Counted from the stretch's first letter, positions 35,939 to 44,602 are shown. The stretch: 64,000 nt of DNA from Clostridia bacterium (GCA_017512985.1 JAFWEJ010000008.1:310001-374000); one strand, 5' to 3'. A program made the numbers and translations. Notes: generated by a model not told the origin, from the letters alone.

Positions 35939-37609
35939 ATGCCCCAGAAACAGACATTCAGCCGTCCGCCTGTACTGAACATATCCTGTTCTTTTCCGGC
36001 CGCAGGCACAGTCAGGACATCGGACAGCCGCATTAGCAGACTCTATCGGAAAACCGGAAGCTATATTGAGCAGCCCTGTGTATGGGAGGGCCTGTTCAGG
36101 CTTGCCTGCATGGTTAAAAGCAAACCGCTGGAGGAACCGGTTACCGCCCGTATCGCGGACGCATGCGGGGAAACGGAAAACGGTTCATTCCCGGGCACTT
36201 TAACGGACCAGGTCTCTGTTGCGCGCGCCGCCCTTGCGCTGTATGAATACAATACGGACAGGAATATCCTGAAGCGGATCGCAGAATGGCTCAGGTATAT
36301 CGAGATCGAATTTGATACGGTCGTGACGCAGGACGGCATTCTTTACAGGCCGGCCGACCTGATGGAATTTCTTGTACGGTATTATCAGGCGTCCGGCGTC
36401 AGATCCGCGCTGAGGATCTGCGCCAGGATCCGTTCCGAAGCGTTCGACTGGACCACCGCACTGCACACTTTCCAGCAGTCCATACCGATTCCGGGCAGCG
36501 AAAAGGACGGTAAATACCCGATCCCCGGCGTCAGCCCGGAACAGATCGAATACGATCAGAAGGAAAAACTCATCAACCACGCGGAACTGCTGGCGGACGG
36601 ATTCAGATATACGCTGTTTGCCGGAATCTTCAGCGGACACGGCCAGGATCTTTCCTCCGGCCGTTCCGCCTGGGCATATCTCGAAAAACACCATCACGCT
36701 CTTTGCGGCGGAACAACAGGCGATCCGTACCTGAGCGGAAACGCTCCGGATCAGCCGGTGAGCACCATGGCGCTTTGCGCGTGGGCCGAAGCCTTCGCCT
36801 CGCAGATGCTCCTGACAGACAGCCTGTGGGCTGCCGCGGAGCTTACACGCATCGTATACAACGGATTTGACGACTGCCTGAACCGCGATCCGGTTCCCGG
36901 AATACAATACGTCAATACCGTCCGCAGAGAAGAAACCGGTCCGCAGGAGCCTGCCGTGCTCTATGCCAGGCTTTCCCGGGCTGCAGCTTCCGTTTTCCAT
37001 TACGCGGTTTCGACGACAGAAAAAGGCATCCGGATCAACTGCCTGCTCCCGGCAAAATATATGCTCATGGTTCAGAAGCAGACGCTGATCCTTCATACGG
37101 ATCTGTCGTCAGTATCCTTCCAGTGCCGGAAGCCCGTTTCCGCGCAGCTTGAACTTTATATTTCGCCTTTCTGCAGCTGCAGCATTCACCTGACCAGGGA
37201 TGGACAGGCCGCGCGATCCGCGGAAGGAGGCGGCTACCGGGACGGCGGAAGACTCCTTACGACGGATGATATCTGGCAGAACGGCGACAGGATCGAGCTT
37301 ATTCCGGACGACCGGGTCCTTTCGGCTGCTACGCACCACCAGGGAGTCTGCTATATGCATATGAACAGGCTGCTGTGCATTCCCGCCGATGAGGAAGGGT
37401 TTGCGAGGGCGGCCTGCGGTGAAACTTCCATGGAAAACGGTAAAGGATCCGTGCTGACGGCCGCGGCTGAGAAATGGCACCTCAGGGAAGGCGGCATCCC
37501 GGCGGATATTCCGGTACTTCCCGAAACCAAAGGAGAACCCGTAAAAACCGAACTGACAGAATATGCTTCAGGCCGGCAGCGGATCACAATGATTCCGAGG
37601 GCAAAATAA
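35939..37609 (+). CDS. Glycoside hydrolase family 127-like protein, cytosolic
   Basis: A 556-aa protein that resembles the GH127/DUF1680 (six-hairpin, beta-L-arabinofuranosidase) family. The helical part has LYEYNTDRNILKRIAEWLRY and the key segment CGGTTGDPYLSGNAP near 256 followed by LCAWAEAFASQMLLTDSLWA and AAELTRIVYNGFDDC, matching the order G-T/H-x-D-E/P-x-L-S-G ... Y-N found in that family. The last 150 residues are a beta-rich domain. There is no signal peptide. Catalytic residues are not certain (the usual Glu of DEHL is Pro here), so activity is doubtful. Lies 2 nt from upp and 2 nt from dusB. Confidence 0.6.
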   Translation: MPQKQTFSRPPVLNISCSFPAAGTVRTSDSRISRLYRKTGSYIEQPCVWEGLFRLACMVKSKPLEEPVTARIADACGETENGSFPGTLTDQVSVARAALALYEYNTDRNILKRIAEWLRYIEIEFDTVVTQDGILYRPADLMEFLVRYYQASGVRSALRICARIRSEAFDWTTALHTFQQSIPIPGSEKDGKYPIPGVSPEQIEYDQKEKLINHAELLADGFRYTLFAGIFSGHGQDLSSGRSAWAYLEKHHHALCGGTTGDPYLSGNAPDQPVSTMALCAWAEAFASQMLLTDSLWAAAELTRIVYNGFDDCLNRDPVPGIQYVNTVRREETGPQEPAVLYARLSRAAASVFHYAVSTTEKGIRINCLLPAKYMLMVQKQTLILHTDLSSVSFQCRKPVSAQLELYISPFCSCSIHLTRDGQAARSAEGGGYRDGGRLLTTDDIWQNGDRIELIPDDRVLSAATHHQGVCYMHMNRLLCIPADEEGFARAACGETSMENGKGSVLTAAAEKWHLREGGIPADIPVLPETKGEPVKTELTEYASGRQRITMIPRAK

Positions 37610-37611
37610 CC

Positions 37612-38571
37612 ATGTTTGAGGTTCGACTTGCACCGATGTGCGGGATCACCGACCATATTTTCAGGACGCTCTGCTATGAAATGGGCTGCGACCTGGCATA
37701 TACGGAAATGATCAGCGCCATGGGTTATCTCTGTGCGCCTGAACAGCGGGCGACAAAGGAACTTATGATCCGCGGGGAGAATGAGCCGAAGCTGGTTCTG
37801 CAGCTTTTCGGAAGGGATCCTGACACTGTCGCGGAAGCGGCAGGACGGATCTGCGCGCTCGGTATATACGACGGGATTGACCTGAATATGGGGTGCCCGG
37901 CAAAGAAGATCGCGCCGTCCGGTGAAGGATGCGGGCTGATGCGTACGCCGGAAACCGCCTTCAGCATGATGAAAAAGACGGTTGCCGCATGCAGTGTTCC
38001 GGTCAGCGTAAAAATGCGGACCGGTTATGACAGGGATCATATCAACGTGCTTGAATTTGCCGGGATGGCGGAAGAAGCGGGGGTCAGTTCCATCACCGTG
38101 CACGGGCGAACCCGGGAACAGCAGTACAGCGGAGAGGCGGACTGGGAGATTATTGCGGCTGTCCGTGACCGCGTACATATTCCCGTATACGGAAACGGCG
38201 ACATTTTCACAGCGGAAGACGCGCTGCAGAAACAGGCTGCGGGGCATACAGACGGCGTCATGATCGGCAGGGGAGCCATGGGAAATCCATGGATTTTCAG
38301 GGAAATCAGGGACCTGCAGGCCGGCCGTGAACCGAAAGCGTTAACGCCTGAAGAGAAACGGGATATGATCGTCAGGCATTACGGAATGATGCTGGCGTCA
38401 AGGCCGGAGAAGATCGCCGTCCGGGAAATGAGAAAGCATATCGGCTGGTATATCAGGGGAATGAAAGGCGCGGCGCAGTTCAGGGCGGAGATCAACCGCT
38501 GCCCAGATGCGAAACAGGCGCTGAAACTGATCGGGCAGTTTTTTGAAAACCTGCAGGAGGAGGAAGCATGA
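37612..38571 (+). CDS. dusB: tRNA dihydrouridine synthase (DusB-type)
   Basis: FMN enzyme reducing uridines in tRNA D-loops. The 319-aa TIM-barrel protein has LAPMCGITDHIFR at the start, LNMGCPAKKIAPSGEGCGLM near 95-114 with the catalytic Cys of NMGCP, VKMRTGYD, VHGRTREQQYSGEADW, and YGNGDIFTAEDA, then MIGRGAMGNPWIF, all diagnostic. I start at ATG 37612, 2 nt after the GH127-like gene; longer in-frame starts overlap that gene. Its TGA overlaps the next ATG. Confidence 0.94.
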   Translation: MFEVRLAPMCGITDHIFRTLCYEMGCDLAYTEMISAMGYLCAPEQRATKELMIRGENEPKLVLQLFGRDPDTVAEAAGRICALGIYDGIDLNMGCPAKKIAPSGEGCGLMRTPETAFSMMKKTVAACSVPVSVKMRTGYDRDHINVLEFAGMAEEAGVSSITVHGRTREQQYSGEADWEIIAAVRDRVHIPVYGNGDIFTAEDALQKQAAGHTDGVMIGRGAMGNPWIFREIRDLQAGREPKALTPEEKRDMIVRHYGMMLASRPEKIAVREMRKHIGWYIRGMKGAAQFRAEINRCPDAKQALKLIGQFFENLQEEEA

Positions 38572-39944
38572 GAAACAGAAGATTCATCCATACGGCTGTT
38601 CTTTTGATTTCCGCCTTCCTGATCGGCTCAGCGCATGCCGCTTACGCGGACGGTATCGGATCGGACGCCCTGATGACAGGAAGGACGGACTTTCCTATAA
38701 CAGTAAAAGTTTCAGAACCTGTATTCAGGCTGATTGCCAGGTTCGGAGCAGACAGAACAGAAAGCTTTAACAAAATCCTGAAGCATATCGGTTTCTCTGT
38801 TACGGTCGATGGCGATCTTTCGGAAACGGTCATTTCCGTGGACAGCGAGCCGGCATTTTCATACCTGGAGACTTCAGGAGACGGAGAAAAGAGAACCGTT
38901 TATTCATTTGATCCGGATACGGCGTATATCTGCGGGAACGACGGTGCGGAGAAGGAAGAAAACGGAATCACAGGTTTTCTCGAAGATCACTTCTTTACGC
39001 TGAACAGGCTGCTTGACGGCTTTTATCCCTTCTTTGAAAAAACCGCGGAAACATTCAGCGAATTCAGCAAATCAACCAAAACCAGCCTCAATTTCAGCGG
39101 TTACGGAAGAGGCGTACGACAGATTTCGATCGTACTTCCGGCCCAATATGTGAGCGAGCACTTACCGGAAGCCTGTGCAGCCATTGCGGACGCGGAAGAC
39201 ATCCGGCAGTTTGTCGGCAGGCTCATTTTCAAAGGGACTCAGAAGATTATGCTCCTTTATGACCAGGAAGACCGGCTGCTCCGGATCAGATATGACGGGG
39301 AGGCGGGTTTCAGCGAAGATTCCATGCGCAGCGTGTCCGCCGCCTGGAGATGCGTGAGGAACGGGAATGAGAAAAAGGACCATCTCACACTGAAAACGCC
39401 GGCAAAAAAAGGTGGAGACAGGTATAACCTGACCTATGAAAGGGCAGTCAGCCTGCAGGACGATTCAACGCAGAAAATCAGCTGGGATCTCCAGATTGAT
39501 CTGAAGGACGGGGAACTCCGTGAAAAGGATTCATTTACCGGTGAGCTGTCCGCAGGGGATCAGCTGAACGGAAATATCGTTTATTCTCGAAAAACGGACG
39601 GAACGGAACAGACGGTCACGATCGTTCCGGCAATGAAAAAAGAAAATGGGGACGAATACGCGGGTGCTCTTGAAATTAAAGAGAATTCGGGTAAAATAAT
39701 TACAAGCAGTTTCACGGCTCAGCTGTCGGTCGGTCCCGGCGTCAGCCTGACCGCTCCCGAATACGTGAAAGAATATATTCCGGAAACGCAGGATCCGGAT
39801 GATGAAAATAAAGCGGACCCGGTTCAGGACAGGATCGCCGGCATACTCATCACGAAACTGCTTGCCCTTCCGCAGGAAGATCTCGGATACTTCAGCATGG
39901 ATATTCCTGCCGACACCTGGAATTCGCTTTTGCAATCATATTGA
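38568..39944 (+). CDS. Secreted protein of unknown family (cassette gene 1)
   Basis: A 458-aa exported protein I do not recognise. Signal peptide MRNRRFIHTAVLLISAFLIG with likely cleavage after AHA or YA; no lipobox. The mature part is mixed helix (residues 50-200, including a FEKTAETFSEFSKSTKTSLN stretch) and then beta-rich (TYERAVSLQDDSTQKISWDL; LNGNIVYSRKTDGTEQTVTI), with alternating polar/apolar strands. The C-terminus is helical (RIAGILITKLLALPQEDLGY). The ATG overlaps the dusB stop (ATGA). First of three adjacent genes with the same layout: signal peptide, helical middle, strand-rich second half, hydrophobic C-terminal stretch. Confidence 0.75.
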   Translation: MRNRRFIHTAVLLISAFLIGSAHAAYADGIGSDALMTGRTDFPITVKVSEPVFRLIARFGADRTESFNKILKHIGFSVTVDGDLSETVISVDSEPAFSYLETSGDGEKRTVYSFDPDTAYICGNDGAEKEENGITGFLEDHFFTLNRLLDGFYPFFEKTAETFSEFSKSTKTSLNFSGYGRGVRQISIVLPAQYVSEHLPEACAAIADAEDIRQFVGRLIFKGTQKIMLLYDQEDRLLRIRYDGEAGFSEDSMRSVSAAWRCVRNGNEKKDHLTLKTPAKKGGDRYNLTYERAVSLQDDSTQKISWDLQIDLKDGELREKDSFTGELSAGDQLNGNIVYSRKTDGTEQTVTIVPAMKKENGDEYAGALEIKENSGKIITSSFTAQLSVGPGVSLTAPEYVKEYIPETQDPDDENKADPVQDRIAGILITKLLALPQEDLGYFSMDIPADTWNSLLQSY

Positions 39945-39958
39945 TAGGAGATCTCATC

Positions 39959-41554
39959 ATGAAAAAGAAAGTATTTTCCATGATCATCATGCTGATCATC
40001 CTTGTGACAGGCACCTGTCATGCGGCCAGCTATACGCTTCAGGAGAAGATGTACAATCAGCTGTCCATCGGAAGCGGGCTGAAGGGCACCTTCAGCATTA
40101 AAGCGGAAGGGGAAAAATTCCGTACTCCATTCCTGGACGCCGTGACGGACGCTGAATGGTCGCTCCGCGGAATACAATCCGGCAGCGACCTGCATTATTA
40201 TGTCTTCCAGACCAACGAACAGGAAGAGCAGTCCGCGTTTTCCGAACTGTACCGCAAAGAAGGCACCTATTATTTCAAAAGCGATATGGTCCAGGGAAAA
40301 ATCCTTTCTTTTCCTGTCCTCAGCCAGATTCTGGAATCCCTTTTTCCGGCAGGAGGGGAAAACGGAACTTCCACTTCGTTTATCTCAAAAATCATTTCCC
40401 TGCCTGAAAACACACGGAAGGAAAAATGGGAGCCTGTCATCCAGCGTTATCAGAACGAACTGGAGATGTGGCTTGCGGATTTCACGGTCAAGGCAGACAC
40501 CGTAAAAATGGAGAACAATCTTTCCGCACTTGATTTTTCATATGAGATTCCGACGGAAAGCATCAATGAGGAAACCGTTAAGATCCTGGGCAGGATTATG
40601 TCGGACCAGGACGCGACTGCGCTGCTGGATACCGTGATGACAGAAGAGGAAAAAAAGATTTACCTGAATCCCAACCTGCTCTATTTCTATGCGGAAACGC
40701 TTCAGTCCCTCCGGATTGTACAGCCCGTCCGCATGTCGAAAAGGGTATCTGCAATCGGCGACCTGATCAGGTTCCGCCTTGAGCTTCCGCTTGACGAGAA
40801 TTCCACAGGCTACCGTTCCGTCTGTATCGAGATGATCGGCCAGCTGACGGTTATCACGCTGGTCAAGACCGGCGAAACGATGCTTGTCAGTTTCATGTCC
40901 GCGGACAAGCTGAAACAGCCTGCTTTTGAACAGTCCTTCTGGTATGCGCGCATCAATTCCGACCCGGAAAAGGCAAAGGACAACAAAGCGGTGCGGATCG
41001 ACGTCAAAAAAACCACCGATTCCTATGAAAAAGACGAAAAATCCCATGAAACCGAGCATTATGATATTTCAATCCTGCAGGATACCGCATATCTTCCCGC
41101 AGACACGGATCTTTCCCTCCTGACAGATTACGATCCGGTCACGGCGGCGGTGGAACTTCATTATTCCAGCAAATATGCCCAGAACAGCGCCACGACGCTG
41201 GAGTTTTCCGCAGATATTCAGCAGGCGGATTCCCGGATGAAGATTGCCGGAAAGCTTAAAACAGCCGCGCCATGGCTCTTCATGCCATTTGAGGTCAATG
41301 ATCCTGTGCCGGTCGGTACGGACAGGGAAAAGGTCCTGGATCCGTATATCACAGACTGGATCAGCAACGCGGCGTCCCTGGTTCATCATACGGCAGCGGA
41401 CGCGGAAGAAACTTCCGGGCCTGCCGAAACGGAACAGCAGGCGGAAGAACCCGCTCCTGAAGAAGAATCCGCTCCCGAAGAAGAACCGACCGGTAATGAG
41501 GACGGCGGTCAGGAAGCGGAAACTGTGCCGCTGGATGTTCAGGGCGAAGAATAA
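39959..41554 (+). CDS. Secreted protein of unknown family (cassette gene 2), acidic tail
   Basis: A 531-aa exported protein of unknown family. Signal peptide MKKKVFSMIIMLIILVTG, cleavage likely after CHA. The N-terminal domain includes YNQLSIGSGLKGTFSIKAEG and FYAETLQSLRIVQPVRMSKR; the second half has strand-rich repeats (AAVELHYSSKYAQNSATTLE). Residues from about 475 are a low-complexity Glu/Pro/Ala tail (AEEPAPEEESAPEEEPTG), suggesting a surface-exposed or wall-spanning flexible end. I start at ATG 39959 after GATAGGAGATCTCATC; a longer start at 39941 lacks an RBS. 14 nt after gene 1. Confidence 0.75.
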   Translation: MKKKVFSMIIMLIILVTGTCHAASYTLQEKMYNQLSIGSGLKGTFSIKAEGEKFRTPFLDAVTDAEWSLRGIQSGSDLHYYVFQTNEQEEQSAFSELYRKEGTYYFKSDMVQGKILSFPVLSQILESLFPAGGENGTSTSFISKIISLPENTRKEKWEPVIQRYQNELEMWLADFTVKADTVKMENNLSALDFSYEIPTESINEETVKILGRIMSDQDATALLDTVMTEEEKKIYLNPNLLYFYAETLQSLRIVQPVRMSKRVSAIGDLIRFRLELPLDENSTGYRSVCIEMIGQLTVITLVKTGETMLVSFMSADKLKQPAFEQSFWYARINSDPEKAKDNKAVRIDVKKTTDSYEKDEKSHETEHYDISILQDTAYLPADTDLSLLTDYDPVTAAVELHYSSKYAQNSATTLEFSADIQQADSRMKIAGKLKTAAPWLFMPFEVNDPVPVGTDREKVLDPYITDWISNAASLVHHTAADAEETSGPAETEQQAEEPAPEEESAPEEEPTGNEDGGQEAETVPLDVQGEE

Positions 41555-41589
41555 AATTGTCTGACACACAATTGGTTTTGAGGAGAAAA

Positions 41590-42741
41590 ATGAGAAGGAC
41601 AGTCTGTTTTCTGGCCGTTATCGCGCTGCTCTGCGGATCATGTGCCTGCGCGGACCTGCATTCGGATATAAAGTGCGTGCCGGCCGGGAAATCCGGAACG
41701 GCGGTAACATTCGATCTGTATGAACAGGAAGGCGCTGTCTATACGGTTTCATCGCTTTTTCCGGACCATGTATATGTATACCGGAATGATTCAGGGATAT
41801 CCTTCACGGTAACGGATTTCACGGTAATGCTCTCGCAGCGTTCCGAACTGGCTGCCGCGGCGGATACCCTGATCGGATCCCGGTTCGCGCAATGGATCGG
41901 GAAAAGGCTTTCGGAGCCTCAGTACGGCGTCTGGACCGGGGAGCTTTTTGACCGCGCGTCTTCTGTGAGAAACGCGGAATTCGGGATAGATGAACTCATT
42001 TCTTTCCTTGACGTGCAGACAGATCCGCAGGATCCGGAGGGATCCCCGTTAAGGTATGTGCGGCTGCTGGCTTACAAAGCGGCTCTTAACCTGGCAAATT
42101 CCGGCATGACTGTTTCCGTACGTTCCTTTGACGAAGGAAAGTACCTTTCCGCAGAAGTGCATCAGCAGGACGACGTAATCATGACGGTTTCCGCAGACTG
42201 CTCGGAGAGCAGCGCAAAACACATACGGATCATTTACAGGGAAGAGGGAAGGTATTATTTCAGGGACATCTCGTTCCGCTGCGACGGTGAACGCTTTACG
42301 GCGGAAACCGCGCTGCGGAGCAGCGACGCTTCATCCTTTGCCGGAGCCAAAGACGGACTGCTTTTCAGCGAAACGTTTACAGCAAATGACGGAACGGATC
42401 AGTCCGTCGGTTTTGAATGGAGATTTGAGGCGCCGGCGCTTAAGGATCTTCTGATCGTTTCCGGATCGGCAAAAACGGAGGGAACTGACAGCGCCCGCGT
42501 TGACGCCTCCGTTTCCATCGGCGAACCCGGGAATACAGTTCTCCTCATTTCCGCTTCAGACGAACCGCTGGCCAGGCCGGTGTCGTTCACTGACAAGGAA
42601 GAGGTTACGGCAGACAACAAAACCGGAAGCGACTGGATTCAACTCTCAGCCACATCCGGCCTGATGATGTTTGCGGCTGAGATCATTCCCGCGCTTCCGG
42701 CTCCGTATCAGAAAATCATCTGGAATCTGCTCGGTCAATAG
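41590..42741 (+). CDS. Secreted protein of unknown family (cassette gene 3)
   Basis: A 383-aa exported protein of unknown family. Signal peptide MRRTVCFLAVIALLCGSCAC with cleavage likely after ACA; the Cys residues do not form a proper lipobox. The mature part contains helices (AAAADTLIGSRFAQWIGKRL) then a strand-rich half (FEAPALKDLLIVSGSAKTEG) and a hydrophobic C-terminal helix (SGLMMFAAEIIPALPAPYQK). RBS TTGAGGAGAAAA before ATG 41590; an upstream in-frame ATG at 41557 is less likely. It is 35 nt after gene 2 and ends inside the loop of the operon terminator. Confidence 0.75.
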   Translation: MRRTVCFLAVIALLCGSCACADLHSDIKCVPAGKSGTAVTFDLYEQEGAVYTVSSLFPDHVYVYRNDSGISFTVTDFTVMLSQRSELAAAADTLIGSRFAQWIGKRLSEPQYGVWTGELFDRASSVRNAEFGIDELISFLDVQTDPQDPEGSPLRYVRLLAYKAALNLANSGMTVSVRSFDEGKYLSAEVHQQDDVIMTVSADCSESSAKHIRIIYREEGRYYFRDISFRCDGERFTAETALRSSDASSFAGAKDGLLFSETFTANDGTDQSVGFEWRFEAPALKDLLIVSGSAKTEGTDSARVDASVSIGEPGNTVLLISASDEPLARPVSFTDKEEVTADNKTGSDWIQLSATSGLMMFAAEIIPALPAPYQKIIWNLLGQ

Positions 42742-42757
42742 GGCAGATTCATTTTTT
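42723..42757 (+). terminator. Terminator of the upp-dusB-secreted operon
   Basis: Perfect 8-bp stem GAATCTGC (42723-42730) / GCAGATTC (42743-42750), 12-nt loop containing the stop codon of cassette gene 3, then ATTTTTT (42751-42757). The T-run reaches into the last codons of convergent ispDF, 7 nt beyond the stop. Confidence 0.7.
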
Positions 42758-43912
42758 CTCTGTGACCGTACAGACCGCATAGGAGGATATTCCCTCCATA
42801 CGCCCTTCAAAACCAAGATGTTCCGTGGTTGTCGCTTTTACGCTGACACGGTCAACGGGAAGGCCGAGGGCTGCGGCGACGTTTTCCTTCATAAGGGGAA
42901 TAAAAGGAAGCAGTTTCGGCTTCTGGGCGGCAACGGTGATATCGGCATTGTACAGCACATATCCGTGTTCATCCAGGATATGTGCTGTTTCTTTCAGTAA
43001 AAGCAGGGAAGAAATGCCTTCAAAACGCTCATCATGATCCGGGAAATGCGTGCCGATATCTCCAAGGGCGCAGGCGCCGAGCATGGCGTCCATCAGCGCG
43101 TGAAGCGCCACGTCGGCGTCGCTGTGGCCCAGAAGGCCCAGCTCAAACGGAATTTCAACCCCGCAAAGGATCAGTTTTCTGTCCTTCACCAGGCGGTGAA
43201 CATCATAACCCATTCCGATACGCACAGGAGAAACAGCTCCTTCCAGGATATTCCTTGCACGGGCAAGGTCTTCCGGTTCTGTCAGTTTGATGTTGGCGGG
43301 ATCGCCGCGGATGACTTTCACGGGAATATGATAATGTTCAAGAACTCCGGCGTCATCCGTGCAGTCAATTCCATCACGGGCGGCCTTGCGGGAAGCGGAT
43401 ATGACAGTTTCCGCGCGGAAACCCTGCGGCGTCTGGATTTCATACAGGAGAGAGCGGTCGGGCGTATACTCAGCAAAGCCGTCCGGATCGCAGACCTTGA
43501 AGGTGCTGGAAGCGGGAACGCCCGGAACGCAGGCTCCGTATTTCAGGACACCGTCCGCAACGCGCCCGGCCACATCGGGAGTGACAAGACACCTGGCCGC
43601 GTCGTGAATCAGGATGATGTCATCCGGATCGGGAGAGATTGAACCAAGGCCGTTCAGCACGGATCCCTGCCGGGTTTTTCCCGCTTCCGCAAAACGGACA
43701 GGGAAGGGGAACGCGATTTCTTTCATGGCGGAGAGGATTACAGGCTGTTCATCCGCGCGCGCGACGATCACCATTTCATCCGCTATGGTCACAAACGCTT
43801 CCATGCTCCTGATAATCACGGGCTTTCCGCACACGGGCAGAAGGATCTTGTTTACAGGCGCGCCCATTCTCTCACCTTTGCCGCCGGCGAGCATGATCAC
43901 ATAAGTTTTCAT
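42749..43912 (-). CDS. ispDF: Bifunctional IspD/IspF (MEP pathway)
   Basis: Fusion of two MEP-pathway enzymes in one 387-aa protein. Residues 1-225 are IspD (CDP-ME synthase): LAGGKGERMGAPVNKILLPV, HDAARCLVTPDV, QTPQGFRAETV, VKVIRGDPANIKLTEPED. Residues about 230-387 are IspF (MECDP synthase): GMGYDVHRL, LLGHSDADVALHALMDA, FPDHDERFEG, KATTTEHLGFEGR, with the zinc ligands Asp-x-His and the later His intact. Such fusions are better known in alpha- and epsilonproteobacteria. The ATG overlaps the rqcP stop by 4 nt. Confidence 0.95.
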   Translation of the reverse strand: MKTYVIMLAGGKGERMGAPVNKILLPVCGKPVIIRSMEAFVTIADEMVIVARADEQPVILSAMKEIAFPFPVRFAEAGKTRQGSVLNGLGSISPDPDDIILIHDAARCLVTPDVAGRVADGVLKYGACVPGVPASSTFKVCDPDGFAEYTPDRSLLYEIQTPQGFRAETVISASRKAARDGIDCTDDAGVLEHYHIPVKVIRGDPANIKLTEPEDLARARNILEGAVSPVRIGMGYDVHRLVKDRKLILCGVEIPFELGLLGHSDADVALHALMDAMLGACALGDIGTHFPDHDERFEGISSLLLLKETAHILDEHGYVLYNADITVAAQKPKLLPFIPLMKENVAAALGLPVDRVSVKATTTEHLGFEGRMEGISSYAVCTVTEKK

Positions 43913-44187
43913 GTTTTGCTCCGTTCCGCCGAAAGGAAAGCGTCCTCATTCAGTACTTTATACATTTCAGCGGCATGGTCTTTGGAAACGGTTTCCGCAA
44001 CGGCAAGCACCTCATAATGCCCCGTATGTTCGCCGAAGCGGATGCTGATCACATCTCCGGGATTTACAGGGGACGCGGGCTTCGCCACCTTATCGTTGAT
44101 CATCACTCTTCCGCCGCTGCATGCATCGGAGGCGACAGTACGGCGCTTGATGATCCTGGATACTTTCAGATATTTGTCAATACGCAT
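43909..44187 (-). CDS. rqcP: Ribosome-associated quality control S4 protein RqcP (YabO)
   Basis: A 92-aa S4-domain protein with the RqcP/YabO sequence layout: MRIDKYLKVSRIIKRRTVAS, then SGGRVMINDKVAKPASPVNPGD and AAEMYKVL near the C-terminus. In Bacillus RqcP works with RqcH to add poly-Ala tails to stalled nascent chains on 50S subunits. The gene order yabM-yabN-hup-rqcP supports the call over an HslR heat-shock protein. RBS GAGGACATC. The hup terminator lies just upstream, so expression needs read-through or a promoter I could not find. Confidence 0.88.
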   Translation of the reverse strand: MRIDKYLKVSRIIKRRTVASDACSGGRVMINDKVAKPASPVNPGDVISIRFGEHTGHYEVLAVAETVSKDHAAEMYKVLNEDAFLSAERSKT

Positions 44188-44200
44188 GATGTCCTCACAT

Positions 44201-44232
44201 AATAAAACCCGCAGGAAGCATGTTCCTGCGGG
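44201..44232 (-). terminator. Terminator after hup
   Basis: On the minus strand: 10-bp stem CCCGCAGGAA / TTCCTGCGGG (44232-44223 and 44217-44208) with a 5-nt loop, then TTTTATTA. It lies 14 nt past the hup stop and just before rqcP. Confidence 0.88.
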
Positions 44233-44245
44233 CAGAAACGATTTA

Positions 44246-44539
44246 TTATTTCTTGGCCTTTTTCTTGGTGTTGACCTTGTCCTTCAGCGCTTTGCCGGCC
44301 TTGAAGGTAGGAGCCTTGGAAGCCTTGATTTTGATCTCGGCGCCGGTCCGCGGATTACGTGCGGTACGGGCGGGACGCTTTTTCACATCGAAGGTGCCGA
44401 ATCCAATCAGCTGTACCTTTTCGCCCTTGGCGAGCGCGCCGTTGATGGTGTCAACGAAGGCGTTGAGGGCCTTCTCGGCATTCTTCTTGGAGAGCTGGGT
44501 TTTGTCAGCCAGAGCATTGATCAGTTCGCTTTTGTTCAC
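44246..44539 (-). CDS. hup: HU family DNA-binding protein
   Basis: Nucleoid protein that bends and compacts DNA, 97 aa. [20 protein letters not shown] at the start, the beta-arm core [20 protein letters not shown], and the C-terminal [19 protein letters not shown] segment are typical; a seven-residue Lys-rich tail (NTKKKAKK) follows. RBS AAGGAGGAATAACCT lies before the ATG. A perfect 20-bp palindrome sits in the leader just before this RBS. hup between yabN and rqcP is the standard Firmicutes order. Confidence 0.97.
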   Translation of the reverse strand: MNKSELINALADKTQLSKKNAEKALNAFVDTINGALAKGEKVQLIGFGTFDVKKRPARTARNPRTGAEIKIKASKAPTFKAGKALKDKVNTKKKAKK

Positions 44540-44556
44540 AGGTTATTCCTCCTTGT

Positions 44557-44576
44557 TTTTATGCGATCGCATAAAA
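44557..44576. promoter_or_regulatory. Perfect 20-bp palindrome in the hup leader
   Basis: TTTTATGC-GATC-GCATAAAA reads identically on both strands and lies 18-37 nt before the hup ATG, right upstream of its RBS. It could be a repressor operator or, as RNA, an 8-bp hairpin with a GAUC loop that affects initiation. A weak TTGAAT/TACCTA promoter (44610-44582, minus) would place it in the transcript. Role is inferred. Confidence 0.6.
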
Positions 44577-44602
44577 GAATATAGGTATGCCAAAGACAGG
44601 AA

